From Deltaproteobacteria bacterium (GTDB taxonomy: Bacteria > Myxococcota_A > UBA9160 > UBA4427): 64,000 bases of DNA. Location: NCBI GenBank assembly GCA_016713665.1, contig JADJOR010000001.1:992001-1056000 (forward strand), given 5' to 3'. The notes beneath the pieces are model-generated. The model saw only the letters and a list, made by a program, of their open reading frames with translations. It was not told the DNA's origin and did not search any database. The position numbers were made by a program, and so were the translations under genes. How positions within the stretch are numbered: the stretch's first letter is position 1; every line of letters begins with the position of its first letter. This document shows positions 1 through 9,964 of the stretch, one piece after another.

Positions 1-1
1 G

Positions 2-493
2 CGGGTCTTCGAAGAGAAGCCTCGTGACCCGTCGACCCCCTCCGTCCGAGGACGCCTCGAGGACGTCGGCCCCGAAGCGCGTGCCCGATTGATCGGTCGC
101 CAGCGCGATTCCTTCGGCAAGGCGATGGGCGATCTCGCCCTCGCGGGCGATCGGACGGTCGAGGACGAGGTACGAACGCTGCTCGTCCAGGGGCTCGAGG
201 CCCGAGGCATCCGGGTCGCCGACGACGACCCCACCGCGACGCCCATCGACGTCACGATCGACGAGTTCTGGGCGTGGTTCTCCCCCGGCATGTGGGCGAT
301 CGGCTTCGACGCGCGCCTGCGCACGCAGATCGAGCTCGCGGCGGCTTCGGGAACGCGGCGCGTCGAAGTCCTCGGCCGCGGCGGCAATCGCGGCCAGATC
401 GAGAGCGACGCCAACTGGCTCCTCGCCTATCAGCGTGCCTTCGACGACTATGCGGCCCGTCTCTCCGAGGTCATCGACGAGTGGACCCGCTGA
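2..493 (+). CDS. C-terminal part of an unassigned protein (gene runs off left edge)
   Basis: The frame is open from the second base of the window, so the true start lies upstream; a TTG at 89 is only an internal codon. About 163 residues are visible. The segment has a PSTPS motif near its start, a conserved-looking GRQRDSFGKAMGDL stretch and a mixed alpha/beta composition. The style recalls small envelope lipoproteins of the YajG kind, but the N-terminus that would show a signal peptide is missing, so this is only a guess. The gene ends 59 bases before the transporter gene on the same strand and may be co-transcribed with it. I do not recognise a specific function. Confidence 0.55.
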   Translation, partial: RVFEEKPRDPSTPSVRGRLEDVGPEARARLIGRQRDSFGKAMGDLALAGDRTVEDEVRTLLVQGLEARGIRVADDDPTATPIDVTIDEFWAWFSPGMWAIGFDARLRTQIELAAASGTRRVEVLGRGGNRGQIESDANWLLAYQRAFDDYAARLSEVIDEWTR

Positions 494-552
494 ATGGCGC
501 GAACCCGTCCGAGCGGGATCTTCCCCGAGCCGTCGACCCTGGAAGGAATCGG

Positions 553-2751
<2,199 letters not shown>

Positions 2752-2760
2752 GTCACCCTT

Positions 2761-2789
2761 CCCTCGCCCCGGCGCGGTCCGGGCGAGGG
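2761..2789 (+). terminator. GC-rich hairpin after cstA
   Basis: A perfect nine-base stem, CCCTCGCCC paired with GGGCGAGGG around an 11-base loop, starts ten bases after the cstA stop codon. There is no T-tract, so it is a candidate rather than a classic intrinsic terminator. Its position between a long gene and a small gene with its own -10-like TAGGCT at 2795 fits a terminator or mRNA-end stabiliser. Confidence 0.5.
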
Positions 2790-2859
2790 TCTGCTAGGCT
2801 GGCCGCAACCCCCTGAGTCGCGCGCCGCGACGGCCTCGCTGCGCGCCGGGGGAACCGCC

Positions 2860-3177
2860 ATGGCGGGTCGTCGCGGAGACTTCTTCTACGTCGGATTGAT
2901 CGCTTTTGCCGTGGCCGCCGGCTGGCTCGGCGTCCAGCTCTTCGGCAGCGGCTCCGGGCGACCCTTCAGCCAGGGCGATCTGGCGGCGATGTTCCGGGAA
3001 GTCGAGCTGCCGCCGATCGATCTCGCAGAGCTCGACTTCGGACTCTTCCGGCCGGCGAAGCGCTACGCCCCGATTCGAGCCCAGGTCCGCTACGCGGACG
3101 AGATGGAGCTCGCGCTGGTCCAGAACCGCAATGCGTTGCTGACGACGGCGCCGCCTCCGTTGCACGAGACGCCTTAG
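2860..3177 (+). CDS. Small single-pass membrane protein, unknown function
   Basis: A 105-residue protein with one strongly hydrophobic segment at about residues 9-28 after a short basic N-terminus (MAGRRGD), followed by a soluble tail of about 75 residues. It looks like a signal anchor with the tail outside the cytoplasm. The ATG follows a G-rich stretch (CCGGGGGAACCGCC) that can act as a ribosome-binding site, and a TAGGCT element lies 60 bases upstream. No domain is recognised. It ends 16 bases from the convergent PEP-CTERM gene. It sits where ybdD often sits after cstA but has no YbdD features. Confidence 0.6.
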   Translation: MAGRRGDFFYVGLIAFAVAAGWLGVQLFGSGSGRPFSQGDLAAMFREVELPPIDLAELDFGLFRPAKRYAPIRAQVRYADEMELALVQNRNALLTTAPPPLHETP

Positions 3178-3193
3178 CGCGCTCGATTTCGCC

Positions 3194-4159
3194 TCAATCC
3201 CTCGCACGGACGATCGCGAGCCCGGCGAGCCCGAGCCCGAGCAGGCAGGCGGTTCCCGGCTCGGGCACAAGCGGGTAGGCGCTGCCCGGGTCCACGCCTC
3301 CATATCCACCGCCGGAGCTCCCGCCGCTTTCTCCGGTCCCACCGATTCCGCCGGTGCCGCCAGTGCCGCCCGTCCCTCCGGTGTCCCCGTTCCCATCACC
3401 GCCCGCACGCGGTAGCGCATTCGGATCGGCGAGGATCGTGAAAGTCAGCAACGCGTCCTCGACGGGAAGCAACAGGAGCTGGTCGTTCTCGCGCAGAAGA
3501 ACACCCTCGCCGTAGGATTCTGGCCCGCTCACCGGACCTGAGCCGAAGTGGAGCGTGAGCTGCGCCGGATCGAGGAGCGTGGTCGCCTGGAAGGCGATCC
3601 GGAAGTGGACGTCCCCCTCGGCGATCGAGCGCCCACCGAGGCCGGTGTCGAGGCTTCCGTCGCCGGCGCCGACGTCCGACAGGGAGATCCCCGCGAAGAG
3701 CGACGTGTAGACGCCGAGATAGCCACCGCCCCCAGACTGACGGGCGAAATCGATCTCGAGGGGCGGGCGAACCGCCTCGACCCCGCCCGAGACCTCGCCG
3801 TCGCTCGCGCGGTCGGTGTTGAAGATCGAAGCCACCGCCTCCGCGCCGACCATCCTCAGCCCATCGTCCGCGAGCCGGTTGCGATCGACGTCGTAGCCGA
3901 AGGCGATGAGGCCGATCCCGAGGATCGGGCGCTGCGCCTCGTTCTGGACGACGAGCTCGATCGTGACCGTATCGCCGAAGGCCAGGGTCGTCGGGCTCGC
4001 GCCGGTGCTCGTCACGCTGGCGACCGACATGCGGAAGGCCCGCGCCTCGTTCGCCGGCAGCGCGAACGCAAGCAGGGTCGCAAGGGAAAGCAGGCCTGCG
4101 AGCCCGAGCCCGCGCCCCGGTAGTCCGAGCCCGAATCGTCCAGGTCGATCCTGATCCAC
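3194..4159 (-). CDS. PEP-CTERM sorting domain protein with Gly/Thr-rich linker
   Basis: A secreted protein of about 321 residues from a GTG start at 4159, which has a GGGGG stretch a few bases upstream and begins just before a typical signal peptide (hydrophobic run ending ALPANEARA). The frame stays open upstream to 4306, so the start is a choice. The body looks like a beta-sandwich. A tandem glycine/threonine-rich linker follows. The C-terminus is a classic exosortase sorting signal: VPEPG, a hydrophobic helix, and the basic end VRARD. PEP-CTERM proteins are processed by an exosortase and linked to exopolysaccharide export in Gram-negative bacteria. No exosortase lies in this window. It is divergent from the large PEP-CTERM protein at 4440. 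Function beyond sorting is unknown. Confidence 0.85.
   Translation of the reverse strand: MDQDRPGRFGLGLPGRGLGLAGLLSLATLLAFALPANEARAFRMSVASVTSTGASPTTLAFGDTVTIELVVQNEAQRPILGIGLIAFGYDVDRNRLADDGLRMVGAEAVASIFNTDRASDGEVSGGVEAVRPPLEIDFARQSGGGGYLGVYTSLFAGISLSDVGAGDGSLDTGLGGRSIAEGDVHFRIAFQATTLLDPAQLTLHFGSGPVSGPESYGEGVLLRENDQLLLLPVEDALLTFTILADPNALPRAGGDGNGDTGGTGGTGGTGGIGGTGESGGSSGGGYGGVDPGSAYPLVPEPGTACLLGLGLAGLAIVRARD
3297..3405 (-). repeat. Tandem GGT-type codon repeat coding a Gly/Thr linker
   Basis: Within the PEP-CTERM gene, near-identical triplets coding Gly-Gly-Thr and related units repeat for about 100 bases, just before the sorting signal. This is a flexible spacer between the folded domain and the membrane anchor and could change in length by slippage. 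Confidence 0.6.
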
Positions 4160-4273
4160 GTCGAACCCCCAGCCCTGTACCGCTCGCGACCGGGCCACGG
4201 TCCGGCCACCCCGGCAGCCCACTCGAGCGCCTCGAAGCCGGCCGTCCACACAGGACGAGCCGGTCGACCTGAA

Positions 4274-4283
4274 AAGGAGGTGA
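4274..4283 (+). promoter_or_regulatory. Orphan perfect Shine-Dalgarno-like sequence
   Basis: AAGGAGGTGA, fully complementary to the usual 16S rRNA 3' end, lies in the gap between the two divergent PEP-CTERM genes. No ATG, GTG or TTG sits at normal spacing. An ATT at 4287 is in frame with the gene at 4440, but using it would bury that gene's signal peptide. It may be chance or a decoy. Confidence 0.3.
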
Positions 4284-4401
4284 CTCATTTCTGCACACCG
4301 TGGCATCCCGCCTGGAAATCACCCGGAGGGCCCGAGACGCGAGGATTCGCTTGACCCTCCCCCTGATCCCGGAGACAATCGCCTGATCTTCTCGAAACGA
4401 A

Positions 4402-4420
4402 CCCGGTCTCGGACCGGGTG
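4402..4420 (+). promoter_or_regulatory. Perfect hairpin in the leader of the di-heme PEP-CTERM gene
   Basis: ACCCGGTC and GACCGGGT form an eight-base perfect inverted repeat with a three-base loop, ending 19 bases before the ATG at 4440. It could be an mRNA leader hairpin or a protein-binding site. Nothing in the sequence decides which. Confidence 0.4.
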
Positions 4421-4439
4421 CTGCCGCCGGAGCGTCCCG

Positions 4440-7400
4440 ATGCCGAGTCTCCCGTCCCCGTCCCGCCTTGCGCGAACGCTCGGCCGCCTGCTCGCCCTCG
4501 GCGTCGCGCTCCTCGCCGCCCCGATCGCCCTGGCCCAAGCGACCTATCCGCTCTTCGAGGCCGGCCCCGTCCGGCCCCTCGCCTTCTCGCCGAACGGCCA
4601 GAAGCTCTTCGTCGTGAACACCCCCGATGCCCGGCTCGAGATCTTCCGCGTCGACACGCTCGGAAGGCTGACCCCGATCGGCTCCGTCGCCGTCGGCCTC
4701 GAGCCCGTCGCCGTCGCCGCGCGCAACGACGGCGAGGTCTGGGTCGTGAACCACCTCTCCGACAGCGTGAGCATCGTCGACGTCGCCGGCGCACGGCCGC
4801 GAGTCGTCCGGACCCTGCTCGTCGGCGACGAGCCGAACGACATCGTGTTCGCGGGGCCCGGCAACGACCGCGCGTTCGTGAGCGCGGCCCATCGTGGCCA
4901 GAACGCGCCCGTCGTCGACGGCGACTACGATCTCGCGGGTCTCGGTCGCGCCGACGTCTACGTGTTCCAGGCGGGCGCGCTCGGGACCTCCCTCGAAGGC
5001 GATCGGCTCGCGGTCGTGACGCTCTTCGGCGACAAGCCCCGCGCCCTCGCCCGCAATGCCGCCGGCGATCGCGTCTACGCGGCGGTCTTCCGCTCGGGCA
5101 ATCGCACGACGACGATCCACGAGCAGGCGGTCTGCGATACGTCGGCCCCGAACCGCACGAACGAGGTCGTACAGAGCGCCTGCGTCGTCGGGGGCGGCGC
5201 CAACGCGACGATCTCGCCGGGCGGCCTCCCGACGCCGCTCAAGAACCATGCCGCGGCCTTCGGCCCCGAGACCGGCCTCATCGTCCGGCAGAATCGCGAC
5301 GGCCAGGGCTCCGGCGCGTGGCAGGACGAGCTCGGCCGCGACTGGAGCGCGCTGGTCCGCTTCGATCTGCCCGACCAGGACGTCTTCACGATCGACGCGA
5401 GCGCCGCGATCCCGAGCGAGATCGGAACGCCCTTCTCGGGCGTCGGTACGAGCCTCTTCAACATGGCCGTGCATCCCGGGAGCGGTCGCGTCTTCGTGAC
5501 CAACACCGAGGCCATGAACCACGTCCGCTTCGAAGGCCCCGGGATCCACGTCACGAATACCGGCACGAAGCCCGCCCTCGAGCCCGCGAGCGTCCGCGGC
5601 GACCTCGCCCGCGCTCGGATCACGATCCTCGACCCGACGACCGGCGCCGTCTCGCCCCGGCCGCTGAACAAACACATTCCCTACGGCGTCGTCCCGGTCC
5701 CGCCCGGCGTGAAGGAAAAGAGCCTCTCGACGCCGCTCGCCCTCGAGTTCTCCGCCGATGGGGGCAAGGTCTACGTCGCAGGCTTCGGCTCGGGCCGGAT
5801 CGGCGTCTACGACGTCGCCGCCCTCGAGAACGACACCTTCACCGTCCAGGCCTCGGATCCGATCCCCGTCGGCGGCGGCGGTCCCTCGGGCCTCGTGCGC
5901 CGGGGCGGCAAGCTCTACGTCACGACCCGCTTCGACAACGCGCTGCGCATCATCGACCTCGCGACGAAGGCCGAGCTCCAGCGCATCCCGCTCGCGAACC
6001 CCGAGCCCGCGGCGATCGTCGCCGGTCGGCCCTTCCTCTACGACGCGAATCGCACGGGCAGCAACGGCGAGGCGTCGTGTGCGGCGTGCCACCTCTTCGG
6101 CGACATGGACGACCTCGCCTGGGATCTCGGCGATCCCGATGGCGACGTCGCGATCAACGGCAATCCCTTCAATCCGGTGACGCCGGCCATCTTCATCCCG
6201 CCGGCCATCCGCGATTTCCATCCGCACAAAGGGCCGATGACGACCCAGAGCCTGCGTGGCCTCGCCAACATGGGGCCACAGCATTGGCGCGGCGATCGTC
6301 AGGGAAACGAGATCGCCGCCTTCGAAGCGTTCAACGTCGCGTTTCCCGGCCTGATCGGCCGCGACGAGGGACTCCTCCCGGCCGCCGACATGACGGCCTT
6401 TCGCGAGTTCGCGCTGCTGCTGCGCTATCCGCCGAACCCGATCCGCGCCCTCGACAACGCGCTGCGCAATCCGCCGACCGGCGCGAGCGAGCAGCGCGGC
6501 GCCGCGCTCTACGGCGCCCTCGGCCCCGGCGCGCCGATCACCGACGGCCTCGCGACCTGCGCCGGCTGCCACACGCTGAACCCCGCCGCCGGCCATTTCG
6601 GCGGCAATGGACAGACGACCTTCGACGCCGAGCCGCAGGTCTTCAAGGTCCCCCATCTGCGCAACGTCTATCAGAAGATCGGCATGTTCGGCCTGCCCGA
6701 CGTCGGCAATACCGACGGCCCCTTCGCCCATCAGGGCCCGCAGGTCCGCGGCACCGGCTTCAACCACGACGGCACGATCGACACGCCGAACCGCTTCTTC
6801 AGCAACGGCGTCTTCAATCTCACGCCCGCCCAGCAGCAGGACATGGAAGCCTTCATGATGGTCTTCCCGACGGATCTCGCGCCGATCGTCGGGCAACAGA
6901 CGACCCTCTCGGCCGCGCTGCTCGCGGGACCGAATGCGGCCCTCCTGAATGCCCGGGTCGATCTCCTGCTCCAGCGCGCGGCGACGCCCTTCTCGTCCCA
7001 GATCCTGGGCGGCGCCTCGACCGAATGCGAGGTCGTGGCCCAGGTCGTCGAGATCGCAGGGGGCGGGAGCACGACCTCGAAGGGCTATCTGCGCCAGGCG
7101 GGCGGCAGCTTCCTGCCCGACGACGGCGGTCCGGCGATCACGGCGGCGACCCTGCGCGCGAAGGCGACGACGCCGGGCCAGGAGCTGACCTTCTCGTGCG
7201 TCCCGCCCGGGAGTGGCCAGCGCATGGCGCGCGACCGCGACCTCGATCTCGTACTGAATGGCCTCGACAACTGCCCCGCCGCCCCGAACGCCTCGGGCTT
7301 CGGGACCTGCACGGCGGGGGCCGCCGCGAGCCTCGCGTCGGCGTGCTCGACGAACGCCGATTGCGGGAACGGGGGCGTCTGCTCGGCCAATCAGGAGGAC

Positions 7401-7532
7401 GCGGATCTCGACCAGCTCGGCGACGCCTGCGAGCCCGCGCTCGTGCCGGAGCCGGGCGGCTTTGCGCCGCTCGTCACGGGGATGCTCGCCGCGCTCGCCT
7501 TCGCCCGGCGGCGCGTCGACGGCCGCCGCTGA
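4440..7532 (+). CDS. YVTN beta-propeller / di-heme peroxidase-like PEP-CTERM protein
   Basis: A 1030-residue exported protein. It starts with a signal peptide (basic start, long hydrophobic run, cleavage near IALAQA). Residues about 40-530 carry YVTN/NHL-type propeller repeats (for example LAFSPNGQKLFVVN). Two heme c sites follow: CAACH at residues 547-551 and CAGCH at 707-711, in a MauG/cytochrome c peroxidase-like context with NHDGTID. Near residue 930 are acidic calcium-binding repeats of the thrombospondin type 3 kind (DRDLDLVLNGLDNCP). The C-terminus is a PEP-CTERM signal (LVPEPGG, hydrophobic helix, ARRRVDGRR). The likely place is the cell surface or outer envelope, and the likely job is redox chemistry on an external substrate. 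Its stop codon abuts the stop of the convergent gene. Confidence 0.88.
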   Translation: MPSLPSPSRLARTLGRLLALGVALLAAPIALAQATYPLFEAGPVRPLAFSPNGQKLFVVNTPDARLEIFRVDTLGRLTPIGSVAVGLEPVAVAARNDGEVWVVNHLSDSVSIVDVAGARPRVVRTLLVGDEPNDIVFAGPGNDRAFVSAAHRGQNAPVVDGDYDLAGLGRADVYVFQAGALGTSLEGDRLAVVTLFGDKPRALARNAAGDRVYAAVFRSGNRTTTIHEQAVCDTSAPNRTNEVVQSACVVGGGANATISPGGLPTPLKNHAAAFGPETGLIVRQNRDGQGSGAWQDELGRDWSALVRFDLPDQDVFTIDASAAIPSEIGTPFSGVGTSLFNMAVHPGSGRVFVTNTEAMNHVRFEGPGIHVTNTGTKPALEPASVRGDLARARITILDPTTGAVSPRPLNKHIPYGVVPVPPGVKEKSLSTPLALEFSADGGKVYVAGFGSGRIGVYDVAALENDTFTVQASDPIPVGGGGPSGLVRRGGKLYVTTRFDNALRIIDLATKAELQRIPLANPEPAAIVAGRPFLYDANRTGSNGEASCAACHLFGDMDDLAWDLGDPDGDVAINGNPFNPVTPAIFIPPAIRDFHPHKGPMTTQSLRGLANMGPQHWRGDRQGNEIAAFEAFNVAFPGLIGRDEGLLPAADMTAFREFALLLRYPPNPIRALDNALRNPPTGASEQRGAALYGALGPGAPITDGLATCAGCHTLNPAAGHFGGNGQTTFDAEPQVFKVPHLRNVYQKIGMFGLPDVGNTDGPFAHQGPQVRGTGFNHDGTIDTPNRFFSNGVFNLTPAQQQDMEAFMMVFPTDLAPIVGQQTTLSAALLAGPNAALLNARVDLLLQRAATPFSSQILGGASTECEVVAQVVEIAGGGSTTSKGYLRQAGGSFLPDDGGPAITAATLRAKATTPGQELTFSCVPPGSGQRMARDRDLDLVLNGLDNCPAAPNASGFGTCTAGAAASLASACSTNADCGNGGVCSANQEDADLDQLGDACEPALVPEPGGFAPLVTGMLAALAFARRRVDGRR

Positions 7533-8483
7533 TCAGAGACGGATCGCGGCGAGGCGCTCGGCCGTGAACTGCCAGGTCGATTCGCCATCGGCGAGCGGCG
7601 CCGCGAGGAAATCCGTCATGCCCGCGTCGGCGTAGGCGCGCAGTCGCCTCGCGACCGCCTCTTCGTCGCCGATCACGCAGACGTCGCCGATCTTCTTCGC
7701 GTCGCCGACCTCGAGCATCCGGCGATAGGGCATCGCGCCCTCGTAGAAGCCGAATTCCGCCTGGGCCCGGGCGCGGACCTCCTCGGCGCGATTCGTGATG
7801 CAGACGGCGACGACGCCGGCGACGGTCGGCGCGGGACGACCCGCCGCCTGCGCGGCCTCCCGGAGCGCGGGCACGACGCCGCGAGCGATCGCGCCCGGGT
7901 CGGCCCAGGTCGCGATCGTGCCGTCGGTGTACGCGCCGGCGACGCGCAGCATCTGCGGGCCGAGGGCGCCGACGAGCAGCCGGCCGGGCCGCGCAGTACC
8001 CGGCGTGCCATAGATCGAGCCCAGCTTGAAGAAGTCGCCTGAATACTGGACGAAGCCCGCCTTCTCGCGCTCGCCGCTCGGCGATGCGCCCGCCGCGAGG
8101 GCGGCCGACAGGATCTCGACGTACTCGCGCACGTGGCGCGCCGGCCGCTCGTAGGGCAGCCCGTGCATCGAGATCACCGCGACGTTCGAGCAGCCGACGC
8201 CGAGCTCGATCGGCCGCCCGATCGCGGCCTGGACCGTCGCCGCCTGGCGCGCCATCGCGAGGGGATGAAAGAAGTAGGTCGGGACGACGGCCGTCCCGAG
8301 CGGGATCGAGCGCGTCGCCTCCCCCGCCGCCTGGATCGACGCGAACGCGTCGAGGGACCAGGGCAGATAGGGCACCCAACCGCTCGCGAACCCCAGCGCC
8401 TCGGCCCGCCGCGCCCGCTCGCGCACCTCGTCGATGCTCGAAGCCGCTCCCCAGGTCTCGGACACGAAGATCCCGATCCGCAT
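7533..8483 (-). CDS. Luciferase-like (LLM) F420/flavin-dependent oxidoreductase
   Basis: A 316-residue TIM-barrel protein of the bacterial luciferase-like family. Members use F420 or FMN to oxidise or reduce diverse organic substrates in the cytoplasm. Visible marks: the N-terminal beta strand MRIGIFVSE, the EALGFASGWVPYL helix-turn, the IPLGTAVVP strand, RPIELGVGCSN and the late VCVIGDEEAVARRLRAYADAG segment common in F420-dependent members. The ATG at 8483 is the first codon of the conserved strand. A TAGAGA element lies about 80 bases upstream on the same strand. It is divergent from the Gfo/Idh/MocA gene. Cofactor assignment (F420 rather than FMN) is inference. Confidence 0.85.
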   Translation of the reverse strand: MRIGIFVSETWGAASSIDEVRERARRAEALGFASGWVPYLPWSLDAFASIQAAGEATRSIPLGTAVVPTYFFHPLAMARQAATVQAAIGRPIELGVGCSNVAVISMHGLPYERPARHVREYVEILSAALAAGASPSGEREKAGFVQYSGDFFKLGSIYGTPGTARPGRLLVGALGPQMLRVAGAYTDGTIATWADPGAIARGVVPALREAAQAAGRPAPTVAGVVAVCITNRAEEVRARAQAEFGFYEGAMPYRRMLEVGDAKKIGDVCVIGDEEAVARRLRAYADAGMTDFLAAPLADGESTWQFTAERLAAIRL

Positions 8484-8637
8484 GGCGCTCTCTCCTTCGT
8501 GCTCCCGATCCCGACCCGCGCGAGGCATCCGTCGGCCGCCTGCGATCGGCGCACGCCGTTCTCTAGCGAGCGAGGGTCCCGCAGGCGAGAATGCATCGCC
8601 AGCGCCCCCTGGCTCGAGTCCCATCGCGGAGGTCCGC

Positions 8638-9885
8638 TTGACCCTCGAATCGTCCCGGCCCCTCGGCATCGGCTTCGTCGGCGCCGGCTTCATCAACCGC
8701 TTCCACGTCCAGAGCCTGGTCGGCGTCCGCGACTGCGTCGTCGCCGGCGTCACGAGCCCGACCCGCGCCCACGCCGAATCGCTCGCCGCCCTCGCCCGGG
8801 AGCTGCGCGTCGGCGCGCCGCGGGTCCACGGGAGTGTGGCCGAGCTCGTCGCCGATCCCGACGTCGATGCCCTCTGGATCGGCATCCCCAACGACCGGCG
8901 CATCGCCGTCGTCGAGGAGATCGTCGATGCCGTCCTCCGCGGCCGAGGCCGTCTCGTCGGCCTCGCCTGCGAGAAGCCCCTCGCCCGCAACCTCGCCGAG
9001 GCGAAGCGGGTGCTCGCGCTGGTCGAGTCGACGCCGCTGCTCCACGGCTATCTCGAGAACCAGGTCTTCGAGCCCGCCGTCGTGCGGGGCAAGGAGATCA
9101 TCTGGCGCCGGGCGGTGCCGATCGCGGGCCGGCCCTATCTCGCGCGCGCCGCCGAGGAGCACAGCGGTCCCCACATGCCCTGGTTCTGGGACGGCGTCCG
9201 CCAGGGCGGCGGCGTGCTGTCGGACATGTTATGCCACAGCTACGAGGTCGCCCGCTTCCTCCTGACGAAGCCCGGCGAGGCGCGCGAGTCGCTCCACGTC
9301 GAAGAGGTCAACGCGCAGATCGCCTCGCTCAAATGGACCCGGCCCGAATACGTCGAGCTGCTGCGCGAGCAGACGGGCGGCGCCATCGACTTCCGCCGCG
9401 CGCCGGTCGAGGACTTCGCGCGGGCGACGATCAAGCTGCGCGCGCCGGGCGGAGAGCCGCTGATCGTCGAGGCGACGACGTCGTGGAGCTTCGTCGGCCC
9501 CGCGCTGCGGCTGCGCGCCGAGCTGCTCGGCCCCGAGTACGCCCTCGAGGCCGACAGTCTGAAGACGGATCTCTCGATCTTCCTGAGTCGCCGCGTGACG
9601 GGAAGCTCCGGCGAGGACCTCGTCGAGAAGCAGAACGCCGAGCAGGGCCTGATGCCCGTCGTCTCCGACGAAGCCGGCCTCTACGGCTACACCAACGAGA
9701 ACCGCCACATGGTCCAGGCCTTCCGCGACGGCCGCATGCCCGACGAGAATTGGCGCGACGGCGTCGCGGTCACCGAGGTCCTGATGGCCTGCTACAAGTC
9801 GGCCGAGGAGGGCCGCACGATCGCGATGCCCTGCCCCCTCGACGACTTCGTCCCGCAGGTCGCCCGGGGTGCGTGGCGGGGCTAG
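8638..9885 (+). CDS. Gfo/Idh/MocA-family NAD(P)-dependent oxidoreductase
   Basis: A 415-residue dehydrogenase with an N-terminal Rossmann fold, GFVGAGFINRFHVQSL, and the family EKP motif (CEKPLARN) that carries the catalytic lysine. The C-terminal domain is long, with a conserved-looking GGGVLSDMLCHS block. Family members act on sugars, inositols and related polyols. TTG at 8638 is chosen because GGAGG lies seven bases upstream and the Rossmann strand starts about 14 residues later; upstream ATGs would extend far before the motif. It is followed 79 bases later by an amidohydrolase on the same strand. Substrate unknown. Confidence 0.85.
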   Translation: MTLESSRPLGIGFVGAGFINRFHVQSLVGVRDCVVAGVTSPTRAHAESLAALARELRVGAPRVHGSVAELVADPDVDALWIGIPNDRRIAVVEEIVDAVLRGRGRLVGLACEKPLARNLAEAKRVLALVESTPLLHGYLENQVFEPAVVRGKEIIWRRAVPIAGRPYLARAAEEHSGPHMPWFWDGVRQGGGVLSDMLCHSYEVARFLLTKPGEARESLHVEEVNAQIASLKWTRPEYVELLREQTGGAIDFRRAPVEDFARATIKLRAPGGEPLIVEATTSWSFVGPALRLRAELLGPEYALEADSLKTDLSIFLSRRVTGSSGEDLVEKQNAEQGLMPVVSDEAGLYGYTNENRHMVQAFRDGRMPDENWRDGVAVTEVLMACYKSAEEGRTIAMPCPLDDFVPQVARGAWRG

Positions 9886-9964
9886 CGTCGGGACCGGGCT
9901 CCGATCGCGTTCGCGCGAAAGCCGAGCAGTCCGAGAGGACCGAGAAGCCGCGGGAGGATCGACC

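Noticed and set aside
4274..4290. Minus-strand bases GTCACCTCCTTTT resembling a 16S rRNA 3' end
   Set aside because: Only about a dozen bases match and no rRNA sequence flanks it; it is simply the complement of a Shine-Dalgarno-like run.
4263..4306. Extended N-terminus of the minus-strand PEP-CTERM protein to 4306
   Set aside because: The extra 49 residues are Arg/Gly/Cys-rich and would precede the signal peptide; GTG 4159 has a G-rich site upstream and starts just before the hydrophobic segment.
3396..6896. Very long minus-strand open frame (over 1100 codons) opposite the di-heme PEP-CTERM gene
   Set aside because: It reads as Arg/Glu/Asp/Ala-rich low-complexity protein without any motif, a usual shadow of codon bias in GC-rich DNA; the plus strand has a signal peptide, CxxCH sites and a sorting signal.
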